Shown piece after piece: positions 1 through 8,463 of a stretch of DNA of 46,646 bases (the stretch's first letter is position 1; every line of letters begins with the position of its first letter). Made by a program: the position numbers and the translations under genes. The stretch comes from Bacteroidales bacterium (GTDB taxonomy: Bacteria > Bacteroidota > Bacteroidia > Bacteroidales > GCA-2748055): contig JAFGWU010000048.1 in NCBI GenBank assembly GCA_016936975.1, forward strand, positions 1-46,646, in the 5' to 3' direction. Below the pieces are notes generated by a model, which saw only the letters and a list, made by a program, of their open reading frames with translations, was not told where the DNA came from and ran no database searches.

Positions 1-3
1 CAC

Positions 4-24
4 TCGCCCATTCGCCCATTCGCC
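4..24. repeat. Short tandem repeat, 8-nt unit, cut by the window edge
   Basis: About 2.6 head-to-tail copies of the unit TCGCCCAT lie directly after the stop codon of the GH127 gene (stop at 24-26). The array may continue outside the window. It could be a simple-sequence repeat or the rim of a larger intergenic repeat. No function can be assigned from so short a stretch. Confidence 0.55.
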
Positions 25-2696
25 TACCTCCTGATCCATACCATCGACCGGAAAGGTTCTGTATCCTCCGACCGGGGGTTGCGGTTGTCGCGCGTGTAAT
101 AGGGGATGGCGAGCAGTGGGGAACCATCGTTCCATGTTCCCTTTACCGTCATCACCCCGCCCAGCAGGTCTTCTCTCCATTCAGTCTGCAGGGGATCCGA
201 ACTGATCACCTTGTCGATATCCGGCTGGTCTGCTTCTTCCACGCTGTAGATCAGCGGCCCGTAGCGCAGGGCCACCCGGCCGCTGTCGGCCTCAATCCTT
301 TCATCTGCGGTAACACGCTGAACCTCCATCGGGACAGTGAATTTAACCCTGTCACCTGCACTCCATCTCCTGGTGATGACCGCATACCCTTTTTTTATTT
401 CCGGTGCGATAGATTCACCATTCAGGGAGACCGACTCGAGTCCGCTGACTTCCGGTAGAGAAGTATAGAGTTTACTGGTGTTCCTGTCGGGAACCCGTAT
501 ATAAAGGTTGAACGGTTTTGCTTCCTGCGGATTAACCGTAATGGATACCGTTCCGCTCCAGGGATAATCGGTTTCCTGGACCATCTCAATGTCCGTTCCT
601 GCCACATCTTCCACCGTTATGGTACTTCCGATAAACAGGTTTACATAGAGGCCGCTATCGCTTTTCAGGTAGGCCCAGGTCGGGATCATCAGGAGGGTCC
701 GCGGTATATTACCGACACAGCAGGGGCAGACGTGCCAGGGATACCGCGAGCCTGCCGATACGAGTGGATTCGTGTAATAGAAGTTCTTTCCTTCCAGGTC
801 AAGGGATCCGAGCAGTGCATTGTACAGGGTTTCCTCGTAGAGGTCGGCGTATTTTGCATCATGATAGGCCAGGTTCATTTTATACTGGAAGAATATCAAA
901 CCGCAGCTGGAGCAGGATTCACAATAAGCCCTGTTCGGGAGGGAATAATTTGGTCCGAATCCTTCGGATGTCTCTCCACTGCCAACACCGCCGGTAACAT
1001 AATATTTCTTATTAACCATGTTGTTCCACAGAGACATCACTGCACTCTGGTAATCGATATCCCCGGTTTCTGCCGCTATATCGGCCATACCAGAGTAACT
1101 GTAAACGGCCCTGACGGCATGCCCGACTGCTTCGTACTGCTGCTGGACCGGCACATGGCTCTGGTCGTACTCACTGCCGCCGCCGCGGTTATCCAGCAGG
1201 AATTTTGCCAGGGCGATATAGTCGTCACCCCGTCCATTCCCTTCCATATCATTCACAAAGCGCCCAAAACGGACCAGTGCCTGTTCCATTTCCTGGTGGC
1301 CGTCGTACCAGGCTTTTTTACCCGGACCGATATTGGCAACCCAGCAATCTGCAAGCTTCCTGGCGGCATCGTAAAGCCGGGTATCGGTTCCCCCGGTAAG
1401 GGTATAATGATTGATGGCCGATTCGATGAAGTAACCGGCCACATAGCCTTCGTGGGCGCCCCTCTGTTCGGGAGACCACCGCTCTTTCCAGCGGCCGGTG
1501 TCGCGGAGCGTATAGGCGGTCTGCAGGTAACCGTCGGGTTCCTGGGCTGCAAGAATTTTCGGGATCCAATCCTCAAGGGTGTTCTTCATCTTTTCCTGCG
1601 CATTAATAATCTCACGGTCTCCCTGCGGATCGACCATCAGGGCTATGGACATCGACTCAATCGTCTGGTGAACCCATGCATTGGAGAAGACATACCCGAG
1701 GTGTGCCCCATGCGGTTCGCCGCGCAGTGCTTTAGCGGCTTCCATGAAATTGTCGATGCCGCCCTGTCCGATCTCAAGGTCGGTCCGGTTTATCTGGTCG
1801 ACGCAGTGGGGGATCCAGTTGACGATGATCGCTTTGGCCTTTGCATTCCAGATCGGGTTGTCGATCTTATACCGTTTGGTGTAAACCACATCCAGCCTTT
1901 CTGCCGGGGGGAGTTCGTGCACCTTCACACTGATGGAGTCCCTTGAGCTCAGCTTTCCCTCTTTTGCCGTCATGGTGAGCACATAGTCGCCTGTTTCGGA
2001 AAATTCAGCCGTTCCTTCGAGCGAACCGACATCTGAGAAGGATACCTTCCCGGGACCGGTGGCCTTTTCCCATTTTATCCTGTCGGTGGAGGTCACCGTT
2101 TTAACCGAGCCGGAGAGGCAGGTTTTGCCTCCTTTAATGACATCCCGGTCAACCCCTGCTGAGACAACGGGAGGGTAGCCCGGTGCATTGTCCGACGGGT
2201 AGACGATCCATTCAATGGTATTGGCCGGGAAAATCAATGCCGAATCCACTTCCAGCCTTAACCTTGAGGTTTCGACTTCATCGAAGGTCGTCTCGTTATA
2301 CGTGCCGCTCTCCAGCCCGAGTCCGGACGGATTGCTGACACTGACGTATTCATTTCCGTTCCAGTATTTAATATGGTAAACACCGGGAAGGGGAATGGCT
2401 CCATGGTAATCCCAGAGAAACAGCTTCACCCTGTCGGTTAACACTGGCTGATTCCACCGGTATTCCACCCATTGGGTCTGGGGTCCGCGGCGCCTGCTTG
2501 ACCGGGGCCGCCAGGTGATGGAGTCGGTGGGTGTGAGTCCGTCGTTGAGGGCTTCCATCCATGGCCCATAGCGCATGGATCCTGAAGGTACGGCAATGTT
2601 GGCCAGGTTTTTTTCTTCCTGTGTTCCGGAAGGACCCTGACAGGCAGTCACCAGGAACAGGACTGCGGCAGTGATTATCAGATGATGCAATTTCAT
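24..2696 (-). CDS. GH127-family beta-L-arabinofuranosidase lipoprotein with N-terminal discoidin-like module
   Basis: This 890-residue protein has a lipoprotein signal with Cys19 as the likely acylated residue. It continues with a discoidin (F5/8 type C)-like module at about 30-165, an Ig/PKD-like domain at about 170-260 and a GH127 (DUF1680) catalytic domain from about 265 on. GH127 enzymes use a zinc-bound cysteine nucleophile. Here the candidates are acid/base Glu578 (SEGFG), zinc ligands Glu593 and Cys595 (CESC), nucleophile Cys659 and ligand Cys660 (CPCC). It is the most divergent of the three GH127 proteins in the window: it has CESCSSC where the others have CETC, and one residue fewer between acid/base and ligand. 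Substrate is therefore less sure: beta-L-Araf is likely, but GH127 also holds aceric-acid hydrolases of rhamnogalacturonan II. It lies 116 bases after the GH51 gene, with a hairpin-rich gap between. Confidence 0.9.
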   Translation of the reverse strand: MKLHHLIITAAVLFLVTACQGPSGTQEEKNLANIAVPSGSMRYGPWMEALNDGLTPTDSITWRPRSSRRRGPQTQWVEYRWNQPVLTDRVKLFLWDYHGAIPLPGVYHIKYWNGNEYVSVSNPSGLGLESGTYNETTFDEVETSRLRLEVDSALIFPANTIEWIVYPSDNAPGYPPVVSAGVDRDVIKGGKTCLSGSVKTVTSTDRIKWEKATGPGKVSFSDVGSLEGTAEFSETGDYVLTMTAKEGKLSSRDSISVKVHELPPAERLDVVYTKRYKIDNPIWNAKAKAIIVNWIPHCVDQINRTDLEIGQGGIDNFMEAAKALRGEPHGAHLGYVFSNAWVHQTIESMSIALMVDPQGDREIINAQEKMKNTLEDWIPKILAAQEPDGYLQTAYTLRDTGRWKERWSPEQRGAHEGYVAGYFIESAINHYTLTGGTDTRLYDAARKLADCWVANIGPGKKAWYDGHQEMEQALVRFGRFVNDMEGNGRGDDYIALAKFLLDNRGGGSEYDQSHVPVQQQYEAVGHAVRAVYSYSGMADIAAETGDIDYQSAVMSLWNNMVNKKYYVTGGVGSGETSEGFGPNYSLPNRAYCESCSSCGLIFFQYKMNLAYHDAKYADLYEETLYNALLGSLDLEGKNFYYTNPLVSAGSRYPWHVCPCCVGNIPRTLLMIPTWAYLKSDSGLYVNLFIGSTITVEDVAGTDIEMVQETDYPWSGTVSITVNPQEAKPFNLYIRVPDRNTSKLYTSLPEVSGLESVSLNGESIAPEIKKGYAVITRRWSAGDRVKFTVPMEVQRVTADERIEADSGRVALRYGPLIYSVEEADQPDIDKVISSDPLQTEWREDLLGGVMTVKGTWNDGSPLLAIPYYTRDNRNPRSEDTEPFRSMVWIRR

Positions 2697-2718
2697 GGTA
2701 TTTAAATTATGTGTTTAA

Positions 2719-2807
2719 TGTAGCCGCGCAATGCTTTGCGTGGGAGGTTTTCTTCGCAGCCACGGAGTGCCCTGCGTGGAATGTCCAATGCAGCCACACT
2801 TGTGTTG
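2719..2807 (-). repeat. Three degenerate ~35-nt-spaced hairpin units between GH51 and GH127 genes
   Basis: Three related units each start with AGCC (plus strand, about 2722, 2758 and 2792). Read on the transcribed strand, two fold into 20-nt hairpins with a 4-nt loop: 2760-2779 (loop GGCA) and 2724-2743 (loop AGCA). Stem bases differ between them, including a pair that changes from G-C to A-T and so stays paired. The third unit (2794-2807) is decayed and keeps a short ACAC/GTGT stem. No U-run follows, so these are not typical intrinsic terminators. They may be an intergenic repeat family or mRNA-stability structures. Confidence 0.6.
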
Positions 2808-2812
2808 AGATT

Positions 2813-5218
2813 TCATAATGATGCCCGGGGTTTCCTGTAAAAACGGAAGAGTGTGGCGCTGAAAGGTTTAACAATATACCGGCCGGTTGCAATGGAGTAA
2901 ACGGGCTCTTCAATAATTACCGATTCTTCTCTTCCGGGTTCGTTATAAGCCATGTCATCAGGGCCGGTCAGGGCAACAATTTCCACATGGGAGCCGGTTT
3001 CAATGCCTTTGATTTTCATATCAAATTCCTGTTGTTCCCAAGTCGGGTTCACAACCGAGAGTACCAGGACAGAATGGTCTTCCGTAAAGGCGGCAGCCAC
3101 ATCGAAGGGACGGGTCTCCCCGGAGATTTCCACCGGAATGGTGCCGAAATATTCCCTGTACATTTTCAGGGCCTGACCCGTTGACGCATATACCGAATGG
3201 GTGGTGTTGGTTTTAATGCACCCGATCACATTGACGGTCTGGGCATAATTGGCCATATAGATGATATCGGAGTTTCTGGAAAATGCATTGATTCCGGCGG
3301 CTATTCCCAGCGCATCTCTCAAAAAATACCTTGTTCCCAGTTCGCCGTAAATATGGGGTCCGTACCAGTAGTTCCACTCGTCCATACAGATTCGGATATC
3401 TTTTCCTTCCAGTGATGGGATCTCCTTTCTGTATTTGCGGTGGATCTCCGCCCTTTCAGAGATGACATCGGGGATCTGCCGGATGTGCGTCATCAATCCT
3501 CCGCCGTGCCAGTCCTGCCTGTAGAAATGCTCGCTGATATAATCCATATTATCGGCGCAATTGGAAAGGATCATTTCATCCCATGGACCCGGATCCCCGA
3601 CGGCAACCAGCAATATGTCCGGATCGACCGATCGCATTGCTGAGGCAAACTGGTTATGTTTCTCAACAAACTCTTCGGTTGGCATATGCCCGATCTGCCA
3701 CGAACCGTACATTTCGTTGCCCACCGACCACCATTTTACCTTCCAGGGCTCCGGATGGCCGTTTGCTCCTCTCCATCTGCCCATCGGGGTGTTCCCGGTA
3801 CCGTTGCAGTATTCAACCTGTTTTCTGGCCTCCTCTGCACCCCCGAGGCCGGCATTCACGGCGATGTAAGGTTCGGTCTCCAGCAGTTCGCAAAACTTCA
3901 TGAACTCATGGATCCCGACATCATTATGTTCCACACCCCGCCATGCGGGATTTTTCCTGGGAGGACGCTTATCCCGGTCTCCTATTCCATCCTTCCAATC
4001 GTAGCCGCTTACAAAATTGCCTCCCGGCCATCTGTAAACAGGGGATTTTAGACCTTTCAGCAATTCCATGACATCCGCCCTGAAACCTTCAATATTATCG
4101 GCCGGCATCAGGGAAAGGGTTCCCAGCCACACTTTACCGTTTCCCTCCGGGATAACTTCAATGGATGCATTATGGGTAAAGATCCCTGAACGGAATGATA
4201 ACGGATAGGTCTCATATGTCCCATTAAGACCAGATATCACATTTTCCCCTACCGTCTGCCCGTTGGAATTGTTAATCAACCTGATGGTTACACTGTTGAC
4301 AGACCCTGATGACTTAAGGATGATCCGTCCGTTGTAATCCATCTCCGGTCTGAGTCCGAGACCATCCTGTCTTAATATTGCCTTCTCTTCCCCCCTGCAG
4401 GCCATTACAGGGGTCTGGTCCCCGACGAAGGAATTCGACCGGTCCATTTTCAGGAGGATCCTATTTCCCGAAATGGTCCACGGCGACATCCTGTCGCCCG
4501 GTTCGTACCAGAACTTCCGGTCATCAATCATTTCAGCCCAGATTCCCCCGTAGATACAACGGCCAAGGTGTTCGATGAATTGCCCGTAGATATAAAGCGG
4601 CATGGGCTCTTTCTCCCCGGAGGCGTCTATGGTAAAAGCGGTATTTATTTTTTCGGAACTGACCGGTTCGAGCTTCATGTTGTCGAACCAGACCCTGCCG
4701 GATGACCTTCCTCCCCGGTTAAACAGGCATTCCAGGACAAAGCTGTCGTTGCAGCCGGTTTCAAATTCCATGGTCACTTCGGTCCAGTCGTTTGTACCCG
4801 ACATTCCGTTGAAGGATTCCGACAGGTTCACCAGGTAAAACCCGGCACCCTCTCCCTCCTGGTTCACCAGCCCTTCCGTCTTCATCCATCCTGTGAATTT
4901 ATAGACGGACCATGGTTTCACTGCGACCCTGGTTCTCCAAACCCCGTAGGCAGGCTGGCTGGAATATATGTGCAGGCTTTTATTGCCATCGTGCGCCTCA
5001 CTGCTGTAAAAATGGAGGGCGGTGTTCCTGCCCTCTGCTGGAGTCCAGTTTTCCACGGTCGATGAGACGACCTTTTCAGCGGAGCCGTTCGGTATGATTC
5101 CCCATTCGGGCATCATTGAAGGTTGGGATTCCCTGTACCCCTTGCAGGAAAAGATCAGAATCAGGAGCGTGATGACTGTCATACTGAGGGCGCAATGCCT
5201 GTGTCGGTTCATTTTCAT
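2813..5218 (-). CDS. GH51-family alpha-L-arabinofuranosidase lipoprotein with N-terminal CBM-like domain
   Basis: An 801-residue lipoprotein (Cys25 after a long hydrophobic stretch). An N-terminal CBM4-like beta-sandwich at about 35-190 (TEVTMEFETG, GRVWFDNMKLEP) is followed by the GH51 (beta/alpha)8 domain and a C-terminal beta-sandwich. The family signatures are clear: YGQFIEHLGRCIYGGIW near residue 215, acid/base Glu502 in WSVGNEMYG and nucleophile Glu614 in CMDEWNYWYG. GH51 retaining enzymes release terminal alpha-L-arabinofuranose from arabinan, arabinoxylan or arabinosylated glycoproteins. Placed between a sulfatase and a beta-L-arabinofuranosidase, it could remove a capping alpha-1,3-Araf and so expose beta-linked chains to GH127. 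The lipid anchor puts it in the periplasm or on the cell surface. Confidence 0.92.
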   Translation of the reverse strand: MKMNRHRHCALSMTVITLLILIFSCKGYRESQPSMMPEWGIIPNGSAEKVVSSTVENWTPAEGRNTALHFYSSEAHDGNKSLHIYSSQPAYGVWRTRVAVKPWSVYKFTGWMKTEGLVNQEGEGAGFYLVNLSESFNGMSGTNDWTEVTMEFETGCNDSFVLECLFNRGGRSSGRVWFDNMKLEPVSSEKINTAFTIDASGEKEPMPLYIYGQFIEHLGRCIYGGIWAEMIDDRKFWYEPGDRMSPWTISGNRILLKMDRSNSFVGDQTPVMACRGEEKAILRQDGLGLRPEMDYNGRIILKSSGSVNSVTIRLINNSNGQTVGENVISGLNGTYETYPLSFRSGIFTHNASIEVIPEGNGKVWLGTLSLMPADNIEGFRADVMELLKGLKSPVYRWPGGNFVSGYDWKDGIGDRDKRPPRKNPAWRGVEHNDVGIHEFMKFCELLETEPYIAVNAGLGGAEEARKQVEYCNGTGNTPMGRWRGANGHPEPWKVKWWSVGNEMYGSWQIGHMPTEEFVEKHNQFASAMRSVDPDILLVAVGDPGPWDEMILSNCADNMDYISEHFYRQDWHGGGLMTHIRQIPDVISERAEIHRKYRKEIPSLEGKDIRICMDEWNYWYGPHIYGELGTRYFLRDALGIAAGINAFSRNSDIIYMANYAQTVNVIGCIKTNTTHSVYASTGQALKMYREYFGTIPVEISGETRPFDVAAAFTEDHSVLVLSVVNPTWEQQEFDMKIKGIETGSHVEIVALTGPDDMAYNEPGREESVIIEEPVYSIATGRYIVKPFSATLFRFYRKPRASL

Positions 5219-5273
5219 AATTATGCTTGATTAAATATTCAACATTTCTTTTTTAACGAATGAATGAACCGGA

Positions 5274-6875
5274 TTATTCCTCTGCAACTACTCGATTCAG
5301 TTCTTCTTTCAGTTCCTTAACTTTTTCAGGATGCTGAATGTAGAGGTTCTGCTGTTCCCCCGGATCGTCCCGGAGGTTGTAGAGCTGACCCTCTTCCGGA
5401 ACATCCGGAAACCTGTACAACCCGCCTCCGTTTCTGAAGGGAATCAGTTTCCAGTCCCCTTTGCGGATGGCAAGGGCATCCTGTTTGCAAGCTTTGTGAA
5501 CAAGGTTTGGGCGGCCGGGATAGTGGTTGTGTCTGCCGTTCAGAAGCGGCAGGAAACTGTAGCTGTCTTCTCCGGCATTATCGGGAAGTTGAATCTCCAG
5601 CAGGTCGGCGAATGTAGCCATGAAATCGATGGTGCTTATGACCGCATCCTCCTCAATGTCCGCTTTCACGACCCCAGGCCATCTGACGATAAACGGCACC
5701 CTGTGCCCGCCTTCATAAATATCGAATTTGTAACCCCTGAAGGGACCGCTGGCAAAATGGTGATAGATATGGTACATCTCTGCACCTTTGGGTTTATTGT
5801 ATGGGCCGTTCATGCTGAGCAGACTGTCCTGCCTGATGAGGTCCTGAGCCCGGTACTTCTGCCCGTACTGGTTGGAAGCAAGATGCGTCAGAGCCTGCAT
5901 CGGATCACCCGGCCGGGGTCCGTTATCACTGGTTAAGATGAAGATGGTGTTCTTTTCCAGCCTGTTCCTTTTTAGCCATTCCATTAATTCACCGATTATC
6001 TGGTCCACCTCAACCACCTTATCTCCCCTGAGACCGGCCTTTGCTGAATTCCTGAATCTACTGAGAGGCAGGCAGGGCCGGTGGATGGCCGACATAGGAT
6101 AATATAGGAAGAACGGTTGATCCGGATCACTGTCCAGATGGTGATTGAGCCAATCCATGGCTTTTGAGAAGAGGATCTGCTCGAGTTGTTCACTGTCATA
6201 ATCCGGGGAGACCAGTCCCTGTTCATATTCGCTGTCGAAAACAGGATATTTCAGCTGTTCGGGAATATTCACAACTCGGTCGTTCTCAATCAGGCAATAC
6301 GGAAGCATATTATTGGAGGCATTGATCCCAAAATAGTAATCGAACCCGTAATTATTGGGAGAGAGGGTCAGGGGCTTACCATAATCAATCAGCCTGTTCT
6401 GGGATGCATCCCACGAGCGGTAATCAACCGATGCACCCTCCTGTGGTTCCCAGCCCATTCCAAGGTGCCATTTCCCGATGCAGGCCGTGGCGTATCCTTT
6501 CTGTTGCAGCAGGGATGCAATGGTCATCCTTCCATCCTCAATCAGCGGACGGGCAAAGTGGGGCAATACGCCGGTTCGGAGTTCCGTGCGCCATGAGTAG
6601 CGTCCGGTCAGCAAACCGTAGCGGGTCGGACTGCACTGGGCCGCACTCGAATGGGCATCGGTAAACATCATGCCCTGCCGGGCAAGTTCATCCATGTTTG
6701 GTGTATGAATCCTGGAATCAGGATTGTAACACGACAGGTCTCCATACCCCAGGTCATCAACCAGCACCAGTATAATATTCGGAGGGTGATGTTTTTCTGT
6801 GTCACCCCGCTGGCAGAAGGTCAGCAGGATGAAACCCGGAACCAGGAGATAAATCAGAAAAGTGTAAATTTTCAT
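5274..6875 (-). CDS. S1-family (formylglycine) sulfatase lipoprotein
   Basis: A 533-residue alkaline-phosphatase-superfamily sulfatase. Cys81 sits in the activation motif CSPTR and would be converted to formylglycine by an FGE or anSME enzyme, which is not in this window. Other active-site features are the calcium-binding LVDDLGYGD near residues 37-45, Lys135 and His137 in GKWHLG, and Asp317-Asn318 in TSDNGP. The N-terminus ends in a lipobox-like FILLTFC (Cys21), so it is likely a lipoprotein. Sulfate-ester position and sugar cannot be told from sequence. It begins 44 bases beyond the terminator that closes the SusCD operon, so it either has its own promoter or depends on read-through. Its presence suggests that the target glycan, or a co-occurring one, is sulfated, as in algal walls. 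Confidence 0.93.
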   Translation of the reverse strand: MKIYTFLIYLLVPGFILLTFCQRGDTEKHHPPNIILVLVDDLGYGDLSCYNPDSRIHTPNMDELARQGMMFTDAHSSAAQCSPTRYGLLTGRYSWRTELRTGVLPHFARPLIEDGRMTIASLLQQKGYATACIGKWHLGMGWEPQEGASVDYRSWDASQNRLIDYGKPLTLSPNNYGFDYYFGINASNNMLPYCLIENDRVVNIPEQLKYPVFDSEYEQGLVSPDYDSEQLEQILFSKAMDWLNHHLDSDPDQPFFLYYPMSAIHRPCLPLSRFRNSAKAGLRGDKVVEVDQIIGELMEWLKRNRLEKNTIFILTSDNGPRPGDPMQALTHLASNQYGQKYRAQDLIRQDSLLSMNGPYNKPKGAEMYHIYHHFASGPFRGYKFDIYEGGHRVPFIVRWPGVVKADIEEDAVISTIDFMATFADLLEIQLPDNAGEDSYSFLPLLNGRHNHYPGRPNLVHKACKQDALAIRKGDWKLIPFRNGGGLYRFPDVPEEGQLYNLRDDPGEQQNLYIQHPEKVKELKEELNRVVAEE

Positions 6876-6918
6876 GATGCTTCTTTATGGATTCCCGGGA
6901 TGGCAGCCCGGAATAATC

Positions 6919-6945
6919 AAAAAGCCGGCCCGCAGGCCAGCCTTT
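6919..6945 (-). terminator. Intrinsic terminator after the SusCD/DUF1735 operon
   Basis: Read on the minus strand, arms at 6935-6945 and 6921-6930 form a GC-rich stem (AAAGGCTGGCC with GGCCGGCTTT; one G bulge and one T-G wobble) that runs into five U residues at 6923-6919. It starts 14 bases after the stop of the DUF1735 lipoprotein gene. This is the expected form of a rho-independent terminator and marks the end of the transcript begun upstream of the first susC. Confidence 0.85.
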
Positions 6946-6959
6946 CATATGACAGCAAT

Positions 6960-8429
6960 TTATCTCCTCCATTCGTTTACGCCATCCCTGATCCGGTTGC
7001 GCCAGGTCATGGTTGCCGATACATCCGTGGAGTAATCCCCGTATTTGTAATTAACCTTATAGTTCAGTGTGAATGTGCTTGTTTCCGGATCAAATACATT
7101 CGTTCCATTGGGAGTGATACTTTCAATCTGGGTCATTTCCAGTCCTGCCGCACCCGGTACTCCCCAGACGCGCCATTCAAGAATTCCCTGGGAACCCACA
7201 GCAACAAACCAGAGTCGCACTTTGTTTGTCAGGACGGCATCAAAGGTGGTAATGTTCCACTGGTCGATTTCACAACCGACATTCCGGTTCGTCCAGTCAT
7301 AATTGAGTGTATCCGGACCGTAACTCCCGGCGTCAACAGCTGCATTATTGACAACCGGATTCGGTATCATTACCCACTCTTCATTTTCGATATCCCAGTA
7401 TTCGATGTGGGTATTAAAGGGGATATCGATTCCTCCCCAGGGAAGCGTGGCGTCGTCCCTGTCCCAGTCAGTCCACCAGTACACGTCTGATTTGTTGATA
7501 TAATAAAGGGAAGGTAAATCATACTGTACCCAGTTGTAGGTTTTGGGTTCCTGGTACCAGTTTCCGAAAGCCTGTCCGCTGGTTCCTTTGCCCGGACCTG
7601 AATTTTCGGGTTCATCACCATCCTGGATGGCCTCCAGGGTTTCCCAGCTGGAAACGTAGGAGGTAGAAGCTGTGGCATCCGGTCCGAGATTAACAGGGTC
7701 GGTGATAGAGGCCAGGTTTGGGTTGTATGCAAACCATACCGAATTATCCTCTCTGACCAGCAGTTTCATATGGTAGTCATCCCCAATCAGATGCATTGAG
7801 CCGTTTGTCTCAACACTATCATGCCTGACCGTTGAGAGCCGCAGGACATTATCAATGGAGCCTGCATTCAGTTCCTCGCCACTGTTACTTTTTGTCACGA
7901 AAGAGCCGGAATGGATATAAAACCCCTCATAATGATTAATATATTTGACCACTACTATCTGGGTGCTCTGTGTGGCAAGTATGGAGTCTTCCGAGGTCTC
8001 GGTGAGCCTGAACGGGATGGCATAGTGGTGCGTGGTGGTCAACTCATCATTCATAAACTGCATGGAGTCGAGGGTTACCGTTACCCGCCCGATATATTCT
8101 CCGCTCGGGATCACAAACCGGCCTGTATTGCTCAGCGAGTAGTAACTTTCAGGCATCAGCGTATAGGGGGTACCGTCAAGCAGGGTAGCATCAATTTCAA
8201 AATCGGCCCATCGCTCTTTTGTATTCTCAAGGATTCCTGAAAGATAGATGCCCACGTCCAGCTGCAGCCCCTCATCCTTTACTACGGAACGCCAAAGGAC
8301 ACCCGGCTCGTTCGATCCCCCGGTAACATAGGAGAATGCCACGGAAGAATATTCATAGTCAAGCCTGTATTCATCATAACAGCTGTTCAGAAGGGCTGTT
8401 ATCAGTAAGAATAATATTAACTTTTTCAT
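6960..8429 (-). CDS. DUF1735-type surface lipoprotein with discoidin-like module, probable surface glycan-binding protein
   Basis: A 489-residue lipoprotein (LLNSC, Cys17). Residues about 25-150 look like the DUF1735/BT_3987-type N-terminal domain common in proteins encoded just after susD genes (YSSVAFSYVTGG; VIPSGEYIGRVTVTL). A discoidin-like module follows at about 245-425, with motifs YVSSWETLEAI, YNWVQYD, SDVYWWTDWD, ITTFDAVLTNKVRLW and ILEWRVWG. No catalytic motif is visible. It is the last gene of the SusCDCD operon, the usual position of a surface glycan-binding protein that passes ligand to SusCD. Its discoidin-like module resembles those of the two secreted HExxH proteins and of two GH127 enzymes in this window, suggesting that they bind the same material. 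Binding is inferred. Confidence 0.8.
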   Translation of the reverse strand: MKKLILFLLITALLNSCYDEYRLDYEYSSVAFSYVTGGSNEPGVLWRSVVKDEGLQLDVGIYLSGILENTKERWADFEIDATLLDGTPYTLMPESYYSLSNTGRFVIPSGEYIGRVTVTLDSMQFMNDELTTTHHYAIPFRLTETSEDSILATQSTQIVVVKYINHYEGFYIHSGSFVTKSNSGEELNAGSIDNVLRLSTVRHDSVETNGSMHLIGDDYHMKLLVREDNSVWFAYNPNLASITDPVNLGPDATASTSYVSSWETLEAIQDGDEPENSGPGKGTSGQAFGNWYQEPKTYNWVQYDLPSLYYINKSDVYWWTDWDRDDATLPWGGIDIPFNTHIEYWDIENEEWVMIPNPVVNNAAVDAGSYGPDTLNYDWTNRNVGCEIDQWNITTFDAVLTNKVRLWFVAVGSQGILEWRVWGVPGAAGLEMTQIESITPNGTNVFDPETSTFTLNYKVNYKYGDYSTDVSATMTWRNRIRDGVNEWRR

Positions 8430-8463
8430 AACGTTCTTTTTAAATTATTCTATAAACCGGGTA

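Noticed and set aside
732..1946. Long open frame on the plus strand (404 codons) opposite the GH127 gene
   Set aside because: The opposite strand encodes a full GH127 with catalytic motifs; the plus-strand translation has no recognisable domain or signal and is an antisense shadow.
6895..6911. Small CCGGG/CCCGG hairpin between the DUF1735 terminator and the sulfatase start
   Set aside because: Five-base stem without a U-run or other context; could be chance in GC-rich sequence.
6651..7490. Plus-strand open frame of 279 codons spanning the sulfatase/DUF1735 gap
   Set aside because: It crosses the start of the sulfatase, the intrinsic terminator and the end of the DUF1735 gene, so it cannot be a real gene without conflict.
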